Source: [Lactobacillus] rogosae (GTDB lineage: Bacteria > Bacillota > Clostridia > Lachnospirales > Lachnospiraceae). Taken from it: a stretch of 64,000 nucleotides of DNA. The translations under genes were made by a program, and so were the position numbers. The notes below the pieces were generated by a model. It was not told where the DNA came from and did not search any database. It saw nothing but the letters and a program-made list of their open reading frames with translations. Location: the NCBI GenBank assembly GCA_900112995.1, contig FONU01000013.1, positions 48,371-112,370 of the forward strand, written 5' to 3'. This document shows positions 25,354 through 35,325 of this stretch, piece by piece; within the stretch, counting starts at the first letter, position 1; the number at the start of each line of letters is the position of its first letter.

Positions 25354-27630
25354 ATGAGAATAATGTATGGATTGTTAATTGCTATTGAGATTATTCTTAT
25401 GGGAATATGTTCATATAAAGCAATGAATAAGAAAGGCAGACTGGCAAAGATAGTATTTATATATGAAGCTGTTGCAGCATTTTGTGGCATAGTATTTCTT
25501 GTGTATATATATGTTCCAGGAATAACTATCACAACGCTTTGCAAGAGCCTTACATTGATATGCTTTGACTGGATTCTTATTCTTCTAATGTACTACACGC
25601 AATATTATACAGGATTGTTTCATGGAGTTAAGATTATTAAAGAGGCAATGATTGCCTTTTCAGCAATAGACAGCGTTATGCTTATTGCCAATGTATGGAA
25701 TCATCAGATATTTACTATAACAGAGATTAATGATTATGAGATTGTAACAGAATTTGTGAAGACCAATTTCTTTTATAAGGCACATTTTATATATAATTAT
25801 CTTGTTATCTTATTATTGCTTTTATCCTTTATGTTTATGATAGCGAACTCGTCTAAGTTCTACAGTTTCAGATACGAGATAATATTTATAGCACTTCTGA
25901 TTGGATTTATTCTTGACATTGTGACAATAAGGTCACAGTCAATATATGATGTGTCTATGCCGGCATACGGAATTATGTGTATGCTTATATACTATTTCAC
26001 GTTAAGATATATACCTAATGAGCTTATAGAGAATACGCTGTCCCTTATTATTAAAGATATGAATAGTGGAATTGTGTGCTTTGATAACAGGGGAAGATGT
26101 ATATACTGTAATGACATATTAAAGAATATTTATAATATTGGAACAGAATATATTGATGTTGAGAGAAAATATTCAGAATGGCTTAATGAGCGTGGAAGTG
26201 ACAGAAAAGATACGATGAAGACTGAAACAACAGTATCTTTTCACGATATTAAGAAATATTATGAGGTTGTATATAAGAGAATATTTGATGATAAGAATAA
26301 TTTTGTATGCGATTATTTTATATTTAATGATAAGACAGAAGACATACAGTCACTTGAGAAAGAAAAGTATAAAGCAACCCACGACAGGCTTACGGGACTT
26401 TATAACAAGGATCAGTTCTATGTAGAAACATACAAGATCCTTCATAGAAATGCAGATGTGCCATATTGTATGTTATGCAGTAATATAAGGGACTTTAAGT
26501 TCGTTAATGAATTATTTGGAATAGAAAAAGGTAACGAAGTTCTTGTAAAGCAGGCAGAGATAATGAAAGAATATGCCAGTGATGATATCATAGCAGCAAG
26601 AATTAACAGTGACCGTTTTGCTATGCTTATTCCTAAGAAGAGTTTCAGTGTAGATATGATATTATCCATAATTCACAGAATGCAGGATTATTTTAAAGAT
26701 AGTTCATTCCATCTGCACATTTTTACAGGTGTGTATGATATAAATGATTTGGAAGAGCCTGTAAGTATTATGTGTGATAAGGCTAATCTTGCAAGTGAAA
26801 CTATTAAGAATGAATATAAGAGCAATATAGCTTATTATACAGAAAGACTTTTTGAAAGCTCTATTGAAGAAAGAAGAATTATAGGAGAATTCGAGAGGGC
26901 AATAAGTAATAATGAGTTTGAAATGTACTTACAGCCACAGGTAGACTCTAGCGGTAATTTATACGGAGCAGAAGCACTTGTGCGTTGGCAGCACCCTGAA
27001 AGAGGACTGTTATCTCCGGCAATATTTATTGATGTTCTTGAAAAGACAGGCTTTATATATAAGCTTGACAGATATATGTGGGATAAAGCAGCTAAGAAGC
27101 TTGGAGAATGGAAGAAAGAGGGAAAAGACCAGTATCACATATCGGTTAATATATCGACTAAGGATTTCTATCTTGTGGATGTATACGAAACATTTGTCGG
27201 GCTTGTTGATAAATATGACATTGACCCTGTTAATCTTAATATAGAGATTACAGAAACAACATTAATGTCCGATTTTGACAAGAATATGGGTATAATCAGG
27301 CTTTTGCAGAACTACGGATTTAATATAGAGATTGATGATTTTGGAAGTGGATACTCATCACTTAATATGTTAAAGGACATAAGTGCAGATGTATTAAAGA
27401 TTGATATGGGCTTCTTAAGAGCCTCAGAAAATGAGGCGAAAGGGCTTGATATTCTTGAAAGTATAATAACACTTGCTGGAAAGCTTGGAATGAAAGTTAT
27501 AACAGAAGGTGTTGAAACAAAAAAACAGCTCTATATGTTAGTAGAGATGGGGTGTGATATGTATCAGGGATATTATTTCTCTAAACCAATACCGGTTGAT
27601 GAGTTTGAGAAGAAGTATAACATTAAGTAA
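25354..27630 (+). CDS. 7TM-PAS-GGDEF-EAL protein, probable c-di-GMP phosphodiesterase
   Basis: A ~758-residue membrane signalling protein. Seven hydrophobic helices (~1-225) resemble the histidine-kinase N-terminal 7TM sensor. A PAS-like domain (~235-335) follows, then GGDEF (~345-510; RLTGLYNKDQF) and EAL (~520-755). The GGDEF signature is degenerate (RINSDRFAML). The EAL domain keeps EALVRW, the NIEITET glutamate, DDFGSGYSSL, LKID and TEGVET, so it should hydrolyse c-di-GMP. The frame is open from GTG 25333; ATG 25354 or 25363 are the alternatives and none has a strong ribosome binding site. Confidence 0.9.
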   Translation: MRIMYGLLIAIEIILMGICSYKAMNKKGRLAKIVFIYEAVAAFCGIVFLVYIYVPGITITTLCKSLTLICFDWILILLMYYTQYYTGLFHGVKIIKEAMIAFSAIDSVMLIANVWNHQIFTITEINDYEIVTEFVKTNFFYKAHFIYNYLVILLLLLSFMFMIANSSKFYSFRYEIIFIALLIGFILDIVTIRSQSIYDVSMPAYGIMCMLIYYFTLRYIPNELIENTLSLIIKDMNSGIVCFDNRGRCIYCNDILKNIYNIGTEYIDVERKYSEWLNERGSDRKDTMKTETTVSFHDIKKYYEVVYKRIFDDKNNFVCDYFIFNDKTEDIQSLEKEKYKATHDRLTGLYNKDQFYVETYKILHRNADVPYCMLCSNIRDFKFVNELFGIEKGNEVLVKQAEIMKEYASDDIIAARINSDRFAMLIPKKSFSVDMILSIIHRMQDYFKDSSFHLHIFTGVYDINDLEEPVSIMCDKANLASETIKNEYKSNIAYYTERLFESSIEERRIIGEFERAISNNEFEMYLQPQVDSSGNLYGAEALVRWQHPERGLLSPAIFIDVLEKTGFIYKLDRYMWDKAAKKLGEWKKEGKDQYHISVNISTKDFYLVDVYETFVGLVDKYDIDPVNLNIEITETTLMSDFDKNMGIIRLLQNYGFNIEIDDFGSGYSSLNMLKDISADVLKIDMGFLRASENEAKGLDILESIITLAGKLGMKVITEGVETKKQLYMLVEMGCDMYQGYYFSKPIPVDEFEKKYNIK

Positions 27631-27648
27631 TAAGTAAATTGTATTCTG

Positions 27649-27671
27649 GGCTGCTGCATTTTGTGGCAGCC
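27649..27671 (+). terminator. Short hairpin after the EAL gene
   Basis: GGCTGC (27649-27654) pairs with GCAGCC (27666-27671) about 20 bp after the stop. No T run follows, so it may be a transcript-end stabiliser rather than a terminator. Confidence 0.4.
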
Positions 27672-27755
27672 TAATATAATGATAGGCGTAAGTGTCACGG
27701 CGCACTTGATACAAGCGTTATATAAGCCAAAATGTGCGTAGAAATGAGGATATAT

Positions 27756-29021
27756 ATGATAACAGGCACAATAAAGAAGAATTGGAAAATGTTAATTACA
27801 GTTCTTGCAGCAGTAATAGGCGTACTGGCAGTATATCAGCCAGAAAATGCTGTGTGTTACGCAGCAGATAATGACACATCGGCTATAGAGATAAGAACCT
27901 CAAAGGATTTGTTGGAAGCCTCTAAGAATAGTGATGGCAGTTATGTCCTTATGGCTGATATTGATATGTCAGTATTTGGGGTGGACGGCTGGAAGCCTTG
28001 GAATTTTAATGGAACATTTGATGGCAATGGACATACACTTTACAATATGGACATTAATACTGTTACAGATGTTACAGAAAAGGCTTATGATGGCAACCTT
28101 AAAGAATATGATACTTATTATGCCGGACTTTTTGGGATAACGAAGAATGCGGTTATTAAGGATCTTAATATAAAAGGTGCATATGTAAATATAAGCGAGA
28201 ATGAGGATGGTAATCGTAATAAAAGCATATTAGCTGCTATATTGGCAGGTTATATGGATAATACGACAATCACAGGCTGTAAAGTGGAAGGTTATGTATC
28301 CCTCAAATCAACAGCAGCTATGTGGGGAACTGCGGGTATTGCAGGCTTTGGTAACGGAAATATAAGTGGTTGTGAGGCAGATGTTACACTTGTATGTACA
28401 GATGCAGATAAGAATTCTGCTGACAGAGATGAGCAGTTTATGGGTGGTATATATGCCGATGGCTATATCAATGTAAGTGACTGCGTAGTTAATATTGACG
28501 GCTATATATCAGAACATGGATATGTTCATTCAGGCGGAATCACAGGACTTTATATATTATATCCAGTTACGGGAAGTTATGTTGCTGATATTGCAGGCAA
28601 TACAATCAATGGAAAGATAACATTTTTTGAGGATAATACAGACAGACGTGCATATTGCAAGGCTGTTGCCGGTGAAAGAATGAATCTTTATTCAACTTCT
28701 GCTGCTAATACAGATAATTTTGTAAGAAATGAGGTGTATGATTATACAGTAGATTTAAAGCCTGACAATTATGTAAGAAAGACATATTCTGTAGATAATC
28801 CATATGAGAATGAGCAGAAGCTTGTCAGTTCAGAGGATAACAGTACAGAGAGCAGTGATAATGGACTTATTAAGACAGGAAGCACTAATAATGCTTCGCA
28901 TAGCAATGTATTAAATATGAGCATGCCAGTAAGGGTTATTGTTATTGTAGTAATGATAGCAGCAGCGGTTGGTATCTATTATTATATAGCAGGAAAGATA
29001 AGGAAAAGCAGAAAGAAATAA
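27756..29021 (+). CDS. Membrane-anchored surface protein with GLUG-type repeats
   Basis: A 421-residue secreted protein. An N-terminal signal sequence (WKMLITVLAAVIGVLAVY, cleavage after CYAAD-like residues) is followed by a repetitive beta-helix-like body with GLUG-like motifs (FNGTFDGNGHTLYNM; YYAGLFGITKNAVIKDLNIK; AGIAGFGNGNISGCEADV; SGGITGLYI). A Ser/Asn-rich linker leads to a C-terminal transmembrane helix plus basic tail (VIVIVVMIAAAVGIYYY, KIRKSRKK). This suggests display on the outside of the cell membrane, perhaps for adhesion. ATG 27756 has GAGG upstream and is preferred to 27732. Confidence 0.8.
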   Translation: MITGTIKKNWKMLITVLAAVIGVLAVYQPENAVCYAADNDTSAIEIRTSKDLLEASKNSDGSYVLMADIDMSVFGVDGWKPWNFNGTFDGNGHTLYNMDINTVTDVTEKAYDGNLKEYDTYYAGLFGITKNAVIKDLNIKGAYVNISENEDGNRNKSILAAILAGYMDNTTITGCKVEGYVSLKSTAAMWGTAGIAGFGNGNISGCEADVTLVCTDADKNSADRDEQFMGGIYADGYINVSDCVVNIDGYISEHGYVHSGGITGLYILYPVTGSYVADIAGNTINGKITFFEDNTDRRAYCKAVAGERMNLYSTSAANTDNFVRNEVYDYTVDLKPDNYVRKTYSVDNPYENEQKLVSSEDNSTESSDNGLIKTGSTNNASHSNVLNMSMPVRVIVIVVMIAAAVGIYYYIAGKIRKSRKK

Positions 29022-29139
29022 AAATATCATTAAAGAAGTAAAAAAAATAGCACAAAGAAACAGTACAGGGAAATTCAGAAGAAATAAATAAAAAACAGGC
29101 ACTGAATAAAAATGTATAGTTGGAATGGAGATGTAAAAA

Positions 29140-30468
29140 ATGCAGTTTACAGATGAACAGTTTAAGAAAGACTCTGAACAGTTGATAGACTTTATATATA
29201 AAAGTCCAAGTCCATACCACGTTGTTAATAATATAGCGGCAGTTCTTAATGAAAACGGATTTATACGCTTAAGTGAGGGTAAAGCCTGGAAGATTAATCC
29301 GTCAGGACGTTATTATGTAATAAGAGGTGGTTCTTCAATTATAGCTTTTAATATGCCAAAGGCAGAAAGCTATAAGGGTTATAATATAACAGCCAGCCAC
29401 AGTGATTCTCCATCTTTTAAGATAAAAGAAAATCCAGAGATAACAACAGATAAACATTACATAAGCCTTAATGTAGAGAAATACGGCGGAATGATAATGT
29501 CAACATGGCTTGACAGACCATTGTCAGTTGCAGGATATGCAGTAGCAATTGGCAGGTCAGGCATTAAAGAATATCTTGTAAATGCAGATAAGGACCTGCT
29601 TGTAATACCTAACCTTGCAATACATATGAATCGTAGTGTCAATGATAACACAAGTCTTAACCCACAGAAGGATATGCTTCCTTTATTTGGTGATATTAAT
29701 GCCAAGGATAACTTTGATGAGTATATAAAGTCTTGTATACAATCTGAAGACAAGGATAAAGAAAGCGTTGCAGATGAAAGCCTTACAACAGAACTTTTCT
29801 TATATAACAGGGAAAAAGGCAGAATATGGGGCTGCAACGATGAATATATATCAGCACCAAGATTAGATGACATACAATGTGCGTATTCATCTTTAATGGC
29901 TTATATTAAGGCATTGGGTGAGATTTCAGATGATTATGATAAAGTAAATGTATGCTGTGTATTTAATAATGAAGAAGTCGGAAGTACAACTATGCAGGGA
30001 GCAGACTCTACATTTTTATCAGATGTGTTAGAACGAATAAGCATAGCTTATGGTCTGGACAGGGAAAAGTATATGATGGCAATAGCTTCATCATATATGG
30101 TATCTGCTGATAATGCACACGCTGTACACCCTAACCACACAGATAAGGCAGACCTGACAAACAGACCATATATGAATGAAGGAATTGTTATTAAATTTAA
30201 TGGCAATCAGAAATATACGACTGACAGTGTATCTTATGCCATATTCAAGGACATATGTGACAAAAGAAATGTCCCATACCAGACATATGCTAACAGGTCG
30301 GATATAGCCGGCGGCTCAACACTTGGCAATATATCTAATTCACACGTATCAGTTAATACTGTCGATATAGGGCTTGCACAGCTTGCAATGCACTCAGCAT
30401 ATGAAACAGCAGGTGTGAAAGATACAACTTATATGATAGAGGCACTGACAGGCGTATTTTTAAGATAG
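29140..30468 (+). CDS. M18 family aminopeptidase
   Basis: A 442-residue cytosolic zinc aminopeptidase, with a preference in the family for acidic or neutral N-terminal residues. Metal and catalytic motifs are in order: TASHSDSPSFK near residue 90, a long insertion domain, FNNEEVGSTTMQG near residue 278 and the final histidine in LAQLAMHSAYE near residue 420. GGAG precedes the ATG. It is convergent with the dus gene; the 72-bp gap has only AT-rich weak pairing. Confidence 0.93.
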   Translation: MQFTDEQFKKDSEQLIDFIYKSPSPYHVVNNIAAVLNENGFIRLSEGKAWKINPSGRYYVIRGGSSIIAFNMPKAESYKGYNITASHSDSPSFKIKENPEITTDKHYISLNVEKYGGMIMSTWLDRPLSVAGYAVAIGRSGIKEYLVNADKDLLVIPNLAIHMNRSVNDNTSLNPQKDMLPLFGDINAKDNFDEYIKSCIQSEDKDKESVADESLTTELFLYNREKGRIWGCNDEYISAPRLDDIQCAYSSLMAYIKALGEISDDYDKVNVCCVFNNEEVGSTTMQGADSTFLSDVLERISIAYGLDREKYMMAIASSYMVSADNAHAVHPNHTDKADLTNRPYMNEGIVIKFNGNQKYTTDSVSYAIFKDICDKRNVPYQTYANRSDIAGGSTLGNISNSHVSVNTVDIGLAQLAMHSAYETAGVKDTTYMIEALTGVFLR

Positions 30469-30540
30469 TAATTTAATAGTTTAATAACTGATATATGTAA
30501 ATATATATTAATCATACAGAATATAATATATATTTTAATG

Positions 30541-31590
30541 TTAGAATTTTTTGGAAAATAGAATATGTGCAGGCTCAGATAAATGGCAGTTAGTAAAGAA
30601 TACATTTACAGCATCTTTATAATCGCTCATTTTCTGAGCCTTTTTAATAGCCTTGGCTTCTTTTTTGCAGTCACCAAATGCGTATTCCATATAGCACCAC
30701 ATTTCTTTCATACGGTGGATAGCGTGCTTATCACCTGACATTATCTTAAGGCGTTCTTCATACACATAGTTATGGAGCTTTCGCATATTATCTTTATCCT
30801 CTTTAAGGTTTCTTGCATATTCATAAGGATTATCACTTACAAGTACATTGATAAGTCCTGGGTCAGCGACAAGTCCGCGTCCAAGCATTATGCAGTGTGG
30901 TAGTGGTGATTTTCCATTTTCATCTGTATAAGCATAATCTTTAAGAAATGCAATATAATCATTTCGAGTAAATATGTCACCATTGTAACATACAGGGTTG
31001 CGGCTTTCTTTAATTGCCAGCCTGAAAGCTTCCTTATTAACATCACCACGGTAATAATCAGTTCTTACTCTTGGGTGGATAATTAATTCCTCAAGGCTGA
31101 ACTTATTATATACTTCAAGAATATTGTACCATTCATCAGGTGATTCAATTCCGATACGTGTCTTTACAGATACTTTTATATTGTTGTCCTGAATGTAATT
31201 ATCGGACATTATTTCATAAAGTATGCGTTCAAGCCTGTCAGTATCTGCAAGCATTCCTGAGCCTTTTGATTTGGAAACGACTGTTCCAGAGGGACAGCCT
31301 GCATTAAGGTTAATTTCATTATATCCGAAGTTATCAAAAAGCATATGGGCTGTCCATATGAAATCCTCTGAATTATTAGTCATTATCTGTGGTATTGAAT
31401 TGATTAAATTATTATTTCTGTCAATATCACGCATTTCCTTTGCTAGAAATTTTTCTGTCTGGTTAGGTGATATAAATGGCATAAAATATTTGTCAATTTT
31501 GCCGTTTCCGAAGAATTCATCGAAGGCATTACGGAACATATAATCCGTAAGTCCCTCCATAGGGGCAAGATATACTTTGGTGTTAGACAT
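30541..31590 (-). CDS. tRNA-dihydrouridine synthase family protein
   Basis: A 349-residue flavoenzyme that reduces specific uridines of tRNA to dihydrouridine. The TIM-barrel signatures are YLAPMEGLTDYMFRNAF at the N-terminus, NLNAGCPSGTVVSKSKGSG with the catalytic cysteine near residue 98, VSVKTRIG, IIHPRVRTDYYRG and CYNGDIFT. It lies 20 bp downstream of an SDR gene on the same strand and is probably cotranscribed with it. The Dus subtype cannot be fixed from sequence alone. Confidence 0.9.
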   Translation of the reverse strand: MSNTKVYLAPMEGLTDYMFRNAFDEFFGNGKIDKYFMPFISPNQTEKFLAKEMRDIDRNNNLINSIPQIMTNNSEDFIWTAHMLFDNFGYNEINLNAGCPSGTVVSKSKGSGMLADTDRLERILYEIMSDNYIQDNNIKVSVKTRIGIESPDEWYNILEVYNKFSLEELIIHPRVRTDYYRGDVNKEAFRLAIKESRNPVCYNGDIFTRNDYIAFLKDYAYTDENGKSPLPHCIMLGRGLVADPGLINVLVSDNPYEYARNLKEDKDNMRKLHNYVYEERLKIMSGDKHAIHRMKEMWCYMEYAFGDCKKEAKAIKKAQKMSDYKDAVNVFFTNCHLSEPAHILFSKKF

Positions 31591-31610
31591 ATTTCCTCAT
31601 TTCCTGTACA

Positions 31611-32402
31611 TTACATAATTTTCTTTTTCTGCTGTCTTGCAGTTATGGCAGTAACCATTTGTCTAGGTACACATTTTGCAACAGTTGTGCCAAGCTTCAT
31701 CATTAGAGTAGGAACAATTGTGACTTTGCCCCGAAACATCTGTCTTAATGCATAAGAAGCGCAGTAAGTGGCTGATATTCCCGGAAGTGCAAAGGTTACA
31801 TTAGCTACATTATTAAAGTTGGTGTTAACAGGGCCGGGACATAACATACATATGTGAACCCTGCTCTTAGCCTCACGGAGTTCCTCATTAATGGCACTGG
31901 TAAGACTTGTCACATAGCTTTTAGTAGCATAATAAGTAGACATATATGGACCTCCCGGAAGAAGTCCTGCACTAGAAGCCACATTCATAATGTAACCACG
32001 GTTTCTTTTCTTGAAAGTCTTAACCATATATTTGGTAAGAATATGGGTTGCCTTGATATTTACATTAATCATAGATAATTCTTTATTAAGGCTTGTTTTA
32101 TCAAAGCTTCCAAGGTCGCCAAATCCAGCGTTATTAATTAAGATATATATATCCTTCTTTGCCAATGTCCTGCCAAGCTTAATGCAGGCATTTTCATCAG
32201 ATAAATCACAGGTTATTATTTCACATCTTGTAGATAACTGCTGTGAGAGAAGAAGCATTTCTTTAGTATTTCTAGATACAAGGATAAGGTCATAGCCTTT
32301 CTTGCTTAAAAGCTTTGCCATTTCACGGCCGATACCAGAGCTTGCACCGGTTATGCAGGCAACGGCACGGCTGGATTTATTGGAATTATTAATATTATTC
32401 AT
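31611..32402 (-). CDS. Short-chain dehydrogenase/reductase
   Basis: A 263-residue classical SDR oxidoreductase. It has the cofactor glycine motif TGASSGIGREMAKLL near residue 17, LINNAGFGDLG, the catalytic serine region NVASSAGLLPGGPYMSTYYATK with YxxxK, and CPGPVNTNF. The last ~60 residues are basic and hydrophobic (RGKVTIVPTLMMKLGTTVAK), which may attach it to the membrane. Start: ATG 32402 with GAGG upstream inside the longer frame from 32414. The substrate is unknown; it is first in an operon with dus. Confidence 0.88.
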   Translation of the reverse strand: MNNINNSNKSSRAVACITGASSGIGREMAKLLSKKGYDLILVSRNTKEMLLLSQQLSTRCEIITCDLSDENACIKLGRTLAKKDIYILINNAGFGDLGSFDKTSLNKELSMINVNIKATHILTKYMVKTFKKRNRGYIMNVASSAGLLPGGPYMSTYYATKSYVTSLTSAINEELREAKSRVHICMLCPGPVNTNFNNVANVTFALPGISATYCASYALRQMFRGKVTIVPTLMMKLGTTVAKCVPRQMVTAITARQQKKKIM

Positions 32403-32541
32403 ATTAAACCTCATTTCTGCGCACAGATTAAAGCATAACAGTTTAGTGTCAGGTGCGCACAGACACGATTACTCCACTTGTAAAATTAAATGGACTGCAT
32501 TACAATAGAAACATTATAACATAAAACAATAGGAGAGAAGT

Positions 32542-33087
32542 ATGAAAAATCGAACCTTATTTAAACAAGAGTACATTGATGCGGCAATGAGAGCCAGCAA
32601 TTTTGATAATAATAAGTACAAAATATTTAAAATGATATACAACATCTTCGGACTTTTATTTGGAATGGGCTGTATAAGATATCTTATATTCCAGATTATG
32701 GGGAGCGAGGAAGCCGACTGGTTTATGGTAATATTTTATGCGTGTGCTGCGGCTGTATTCCTTTATATAGGAATGATTGGAATGGACAGAAGCAGTAAAA
32801 GAAAGTACCATAATATATATTCAAGAATGGTTGGAATTACATTTACATATGATATCGACTCAGAATATATTGTTGTAACCGATGAGGAAGACGACAAGGA
32901 CACATTCAGCTGGGACGATATAATTAAATGGAATCAGGATACGGAAAATATATATCTTTTTGTGTCTGCTGATGACTGCCTTGTAATTAATAAGGAAGGC
33001 TTTGTTGAAGGGACATATAAAGATTTAATCGAACTTGCAACAGCAGTTATGGGACTTAGGGATGATGAGGAGAATATTAATGAATAA
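32542..33087 (+). CDS. YcxB-like membrane protein
   Basis: A 181-residue protein with two transmembrane helices near residues 33-52 and 64-82, then a soluble C-terminal domain of the YcxB type (FTYDIDSEYIVVTDEEDD; FSWDDIIKWNQDTENIYLFV). Function unknown. The ribosome binding site is AGGAGAG. Its end overlaps the following acetyltransferase start by 8 bases. A distant homologue of the same layout is at 57228. Confidence 0.75.
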   Translation: MKNRTLFKQEYIDAAMRASNFDNNKYKIFKMIYNIFGLLFGMGCIRYLIFQIMGSEEADWFMVIFYACAAAVFLYIGMIGMDRSSKRKYHNIYSRMVGITFTYDIDSEYIVVTDEEDDKDTFSWDDIIKWNQDTENIYLFVSADDCLVINKEGFVEGTYKDLIELATAVMGLRDDEENINE

Positions 33088-33703
33088 TATAAGCGTTAGA
33101 ATTAATAACACAGATACACAGGATAATGCAAATGGTCTTTACATAAGAATATTAGAGGCTGACGAGATTACAGACATATATAATGAACATATAGTAACAG
33201 ACTTTCCGGCATCAGAGGTTAAGCCTCTTAGTCAGATGTTAAGAAAGAGAGAGCAAGGACAGTATTTTGTATATGGAATGTTTGAGGATAATGGAGAGCT
33301 TGCAGGATATGCGTATTTTATAAAATGCAGTAATAAAGATGTATATCTTCTTGATTATCTTGCGATAGTTAAGAATAAGCGTTCAAAGCATTTAGGTTCA
33401 ACATTTTTACAGGAGTTAAAGAATATTGCAGTAAATGATGACAGGCTCTTAATGTTAGAGGTTGAAAATCCTGACTATGCAGATGAGGGTGCAGCTAAGG
33501 ATTATATGATTAAGAGAATAGGCTTTTATAAGAAGAATGGAATGAAATTAAGCAATACAAGCTGTTATTTCCTTGGTAATGAATATAGAATATTGTATGC
33601 AGGCGATGAAGTAGAAGATGACTATATGGATGAGATAACAGATACTGTATACAGGGATTTCTTCGGAGATCAATTCGTGGATATGAATGTAAGATTTCAT
33701 TAA
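33080..33703 (+). CDS. GNAT family N-acetyltransferase
   Basis: A 207-residue protein with the GNAT layout: a beta strand with GELAGYAYFI, the acetyl-CoA site region VYLLDYLAIVKNKRSKHLGS (near residues 90-110), then MLEVENPDY and KRIGFYKKNGMKL. ATG 33080 has GAGGAG seven bases upstream and overlaps the preceding gene; the longer frame from 33035 is rejected. The substrate is unknown. Confidence 0.8.
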   Translation: MNNISVRINNTDTQDNANGLYIRILEADEITDIYNEHIVTDFPASEVKPLSQMLRKREQGQYFVYGMFEDNGELAGYAYFIKCSNKDVYLLDYLAIVKNKRSKHLGSTFLQELKNIAVNDDRLLMLEVENPDYADEGAAKDYMIKRIGFYKKNGMKLSNTSCYFLGNEYRILYAGDEVEDDYMDEITDTVYRDFFGDQFVDMNVRFH

Positions 33704-33918
33704 TAATAATAAGTAAAAGCTTTGATTGAGTTAATAATCTTTTGAAAATGTAATAACACCTTAAAAATAATAAGTGTACTAATTGACAAAATATGATTAG
33801 TTATCGCATAATATGACGTATGAATATGTATAATTATTCATATTCTGGCAGGTATATGTCTAGCGCATCAGGCATTTATCAGGCAGGTACTAAAGATTGC
33901 GCAGAAAAGAGGATTACA

Positions 33919-35295
33919 ATGAACAATCAGGAAATGATGGAACTAACAACGGTTGATAAAAGTGAATTTGAAGAACTCGTTAAAGAGTGTACAAGATCAG
34001 GCTCCATTGACCAGAATTTATATATCGAATATGATGTTAAGAGGGGTCTTCGTGATAGTAATGGTAATGGTGTTCTTACAGGACTTACAGAAATATCTGA
34101 TGTATGTGGTAATGAGAATGTTCATGGTAGAAAGATACCTGTCGATGGACAGTTATATTTTCAGGGATATAATGTCCAGGATATTATTAAAGGCTCTACA
34201 AGAGATAGATTCCGTTTTGAAGAAGCAACTTACCTTCTTTTATTTGGTAATCTTCCTACAGAGAAACAGCTTGACAGTTTCCTTAGAATACTTGCTGATT
34301 TACAGGAACTTTCAGGTGCATTTATCAGAGATGTAATTATGAAGGCAACAAGTACTAATCTTATGAATTCACTTATGAAAAGTATCTTAAGCCTTTATTC
34401 ATATGATGAAAATCCGGATGACATATCAATTCCTAATGTATTAAGGCAGTCGTTACAGCTTATAGCTAAGATGCCTTTGCTTACAGTATATGCGTATCAG
34501 TCATACAGACATTTTAAATTAGACGGAACGCTTATGATTAAGAATCCTAGGAAGGGATATTCAACGGCAGAGAATATTCTTTATATGTTAAGAGATGATG
34601 GACAGTTCACAGAGCTTGAAGCTAAGGTTCTTGATATCTGTCTTGTACTCCACGCAGAGCATGGTGGTGGTAATAACTCAACATTTACTAACCACGTTGT
34701 AACATCATCAGGAACTGATACATATTCAGCTATGGCAGCTTCAATCGCTTCCCTTAAAGGTCCTAAGCATGGTGGTGCTAACCTTAAGGTTCAGGAAATG
34801 TTCGCTGATATAAAAGCTAACTGCAAGGATTGGGATAATAAAGAAGAAATCTGTGCATATCTTAATAAAATTCTTGATAAACAAGCATTTGATGGTGCAG
34901 GTCTTATATATGGTATGGGTCATGCTGTATACACTAATTCTGACCCAAGAGAAGTTATACTTAAGAGCTTTGCGAAAAATCTTTCTGTTGAAAAGGGAAT
35001 GGAGAAGGAGTATGCTCTTTATGAGACAGTAGAAAAAGAAGCAGGACAGCTTATTATGAACAAAAGAAAAATGTTCAAGCCGGTATGTGCCAATGTCGAT
35101 TTCTACAGTGGATTTGTATATTCAATGCTTGGTATTCCAGAAGAAATGTTTACTCCTATGTTCGCAACAGCTCGTATTTCAGGCTGGTGTGCTCATCGTC
35201 TTGAAGAGCTTGTCAATGCAGGAAAGATTATTCGTCCTGCTTATAAGTATGTAGGCTGGCATAGGGATTATCCTAAGATGGAAGAACGCAAATAA
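33919..35295 (+). CDS. Citrate synthase family protein
   Basis: Condenses oxaloacetate and acetyl-CoA (or a related acyl-CoA) to citrate, here probably feeding 2-oxoglutarate/glutamate synthesis. Motifs: HGRKIPVDGQLYFQGYN and EEATYLLLFGNLPT early, LHAEHGGGNNSTFTNHVVTS and SLKGPKHGGAN in the centre, GMGHAVYTNSDPRE with the catalytic histidine, and FYSGFVYSMLG late. The frame opens at 33820 but the strong AAAGAGG site is before ATG 33919, giving 458 residues, usual for this type. aroA follows 30 bp on. Confidence 0.93.
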   Translation: MNNQEMMELTTVDKSEFEELVKECTRSGSIDQNLYIEYDVKRGLRDSNGNGVLTGLTEISDVCGNENVHGRKIPVDGQLYFQGYNVQDIIKGSTRDRFRFEEATYLLLFGNLPTEKQLDSFLRILADLQELSGAFIRDVIMKATSTNLMNSLMKSILSLYSYDENPDDISIPNVLRQSLQLIAKMPLLTVYAYQSYRHFKLDGTLMIKNPRKGYSTAENILYMLRDDGQFTELEAKVLDICLVLHAEHGGGNNSTFTNHVVTSSGTDTYSAMAASIASLKGPKHGGANLKVQEMFADIKANCKDWDNKEEICAYLNKILDKQAFDGAGLIYGMGHAVYTNSDPREVILKSFAKNLSVEKGMEKEYALYETVEKEAGQLIMNKRKMFKPVCANVDFYSGFVYSMLGIPEEMFTPMFATARISGWCAHRLEELVNAGKIIRPAYKYVGWHRDYPKMEERK

Positions 35296-35325
35296 TAATT
35301 AGCAATTAAAGAGGTATTAATCAAA

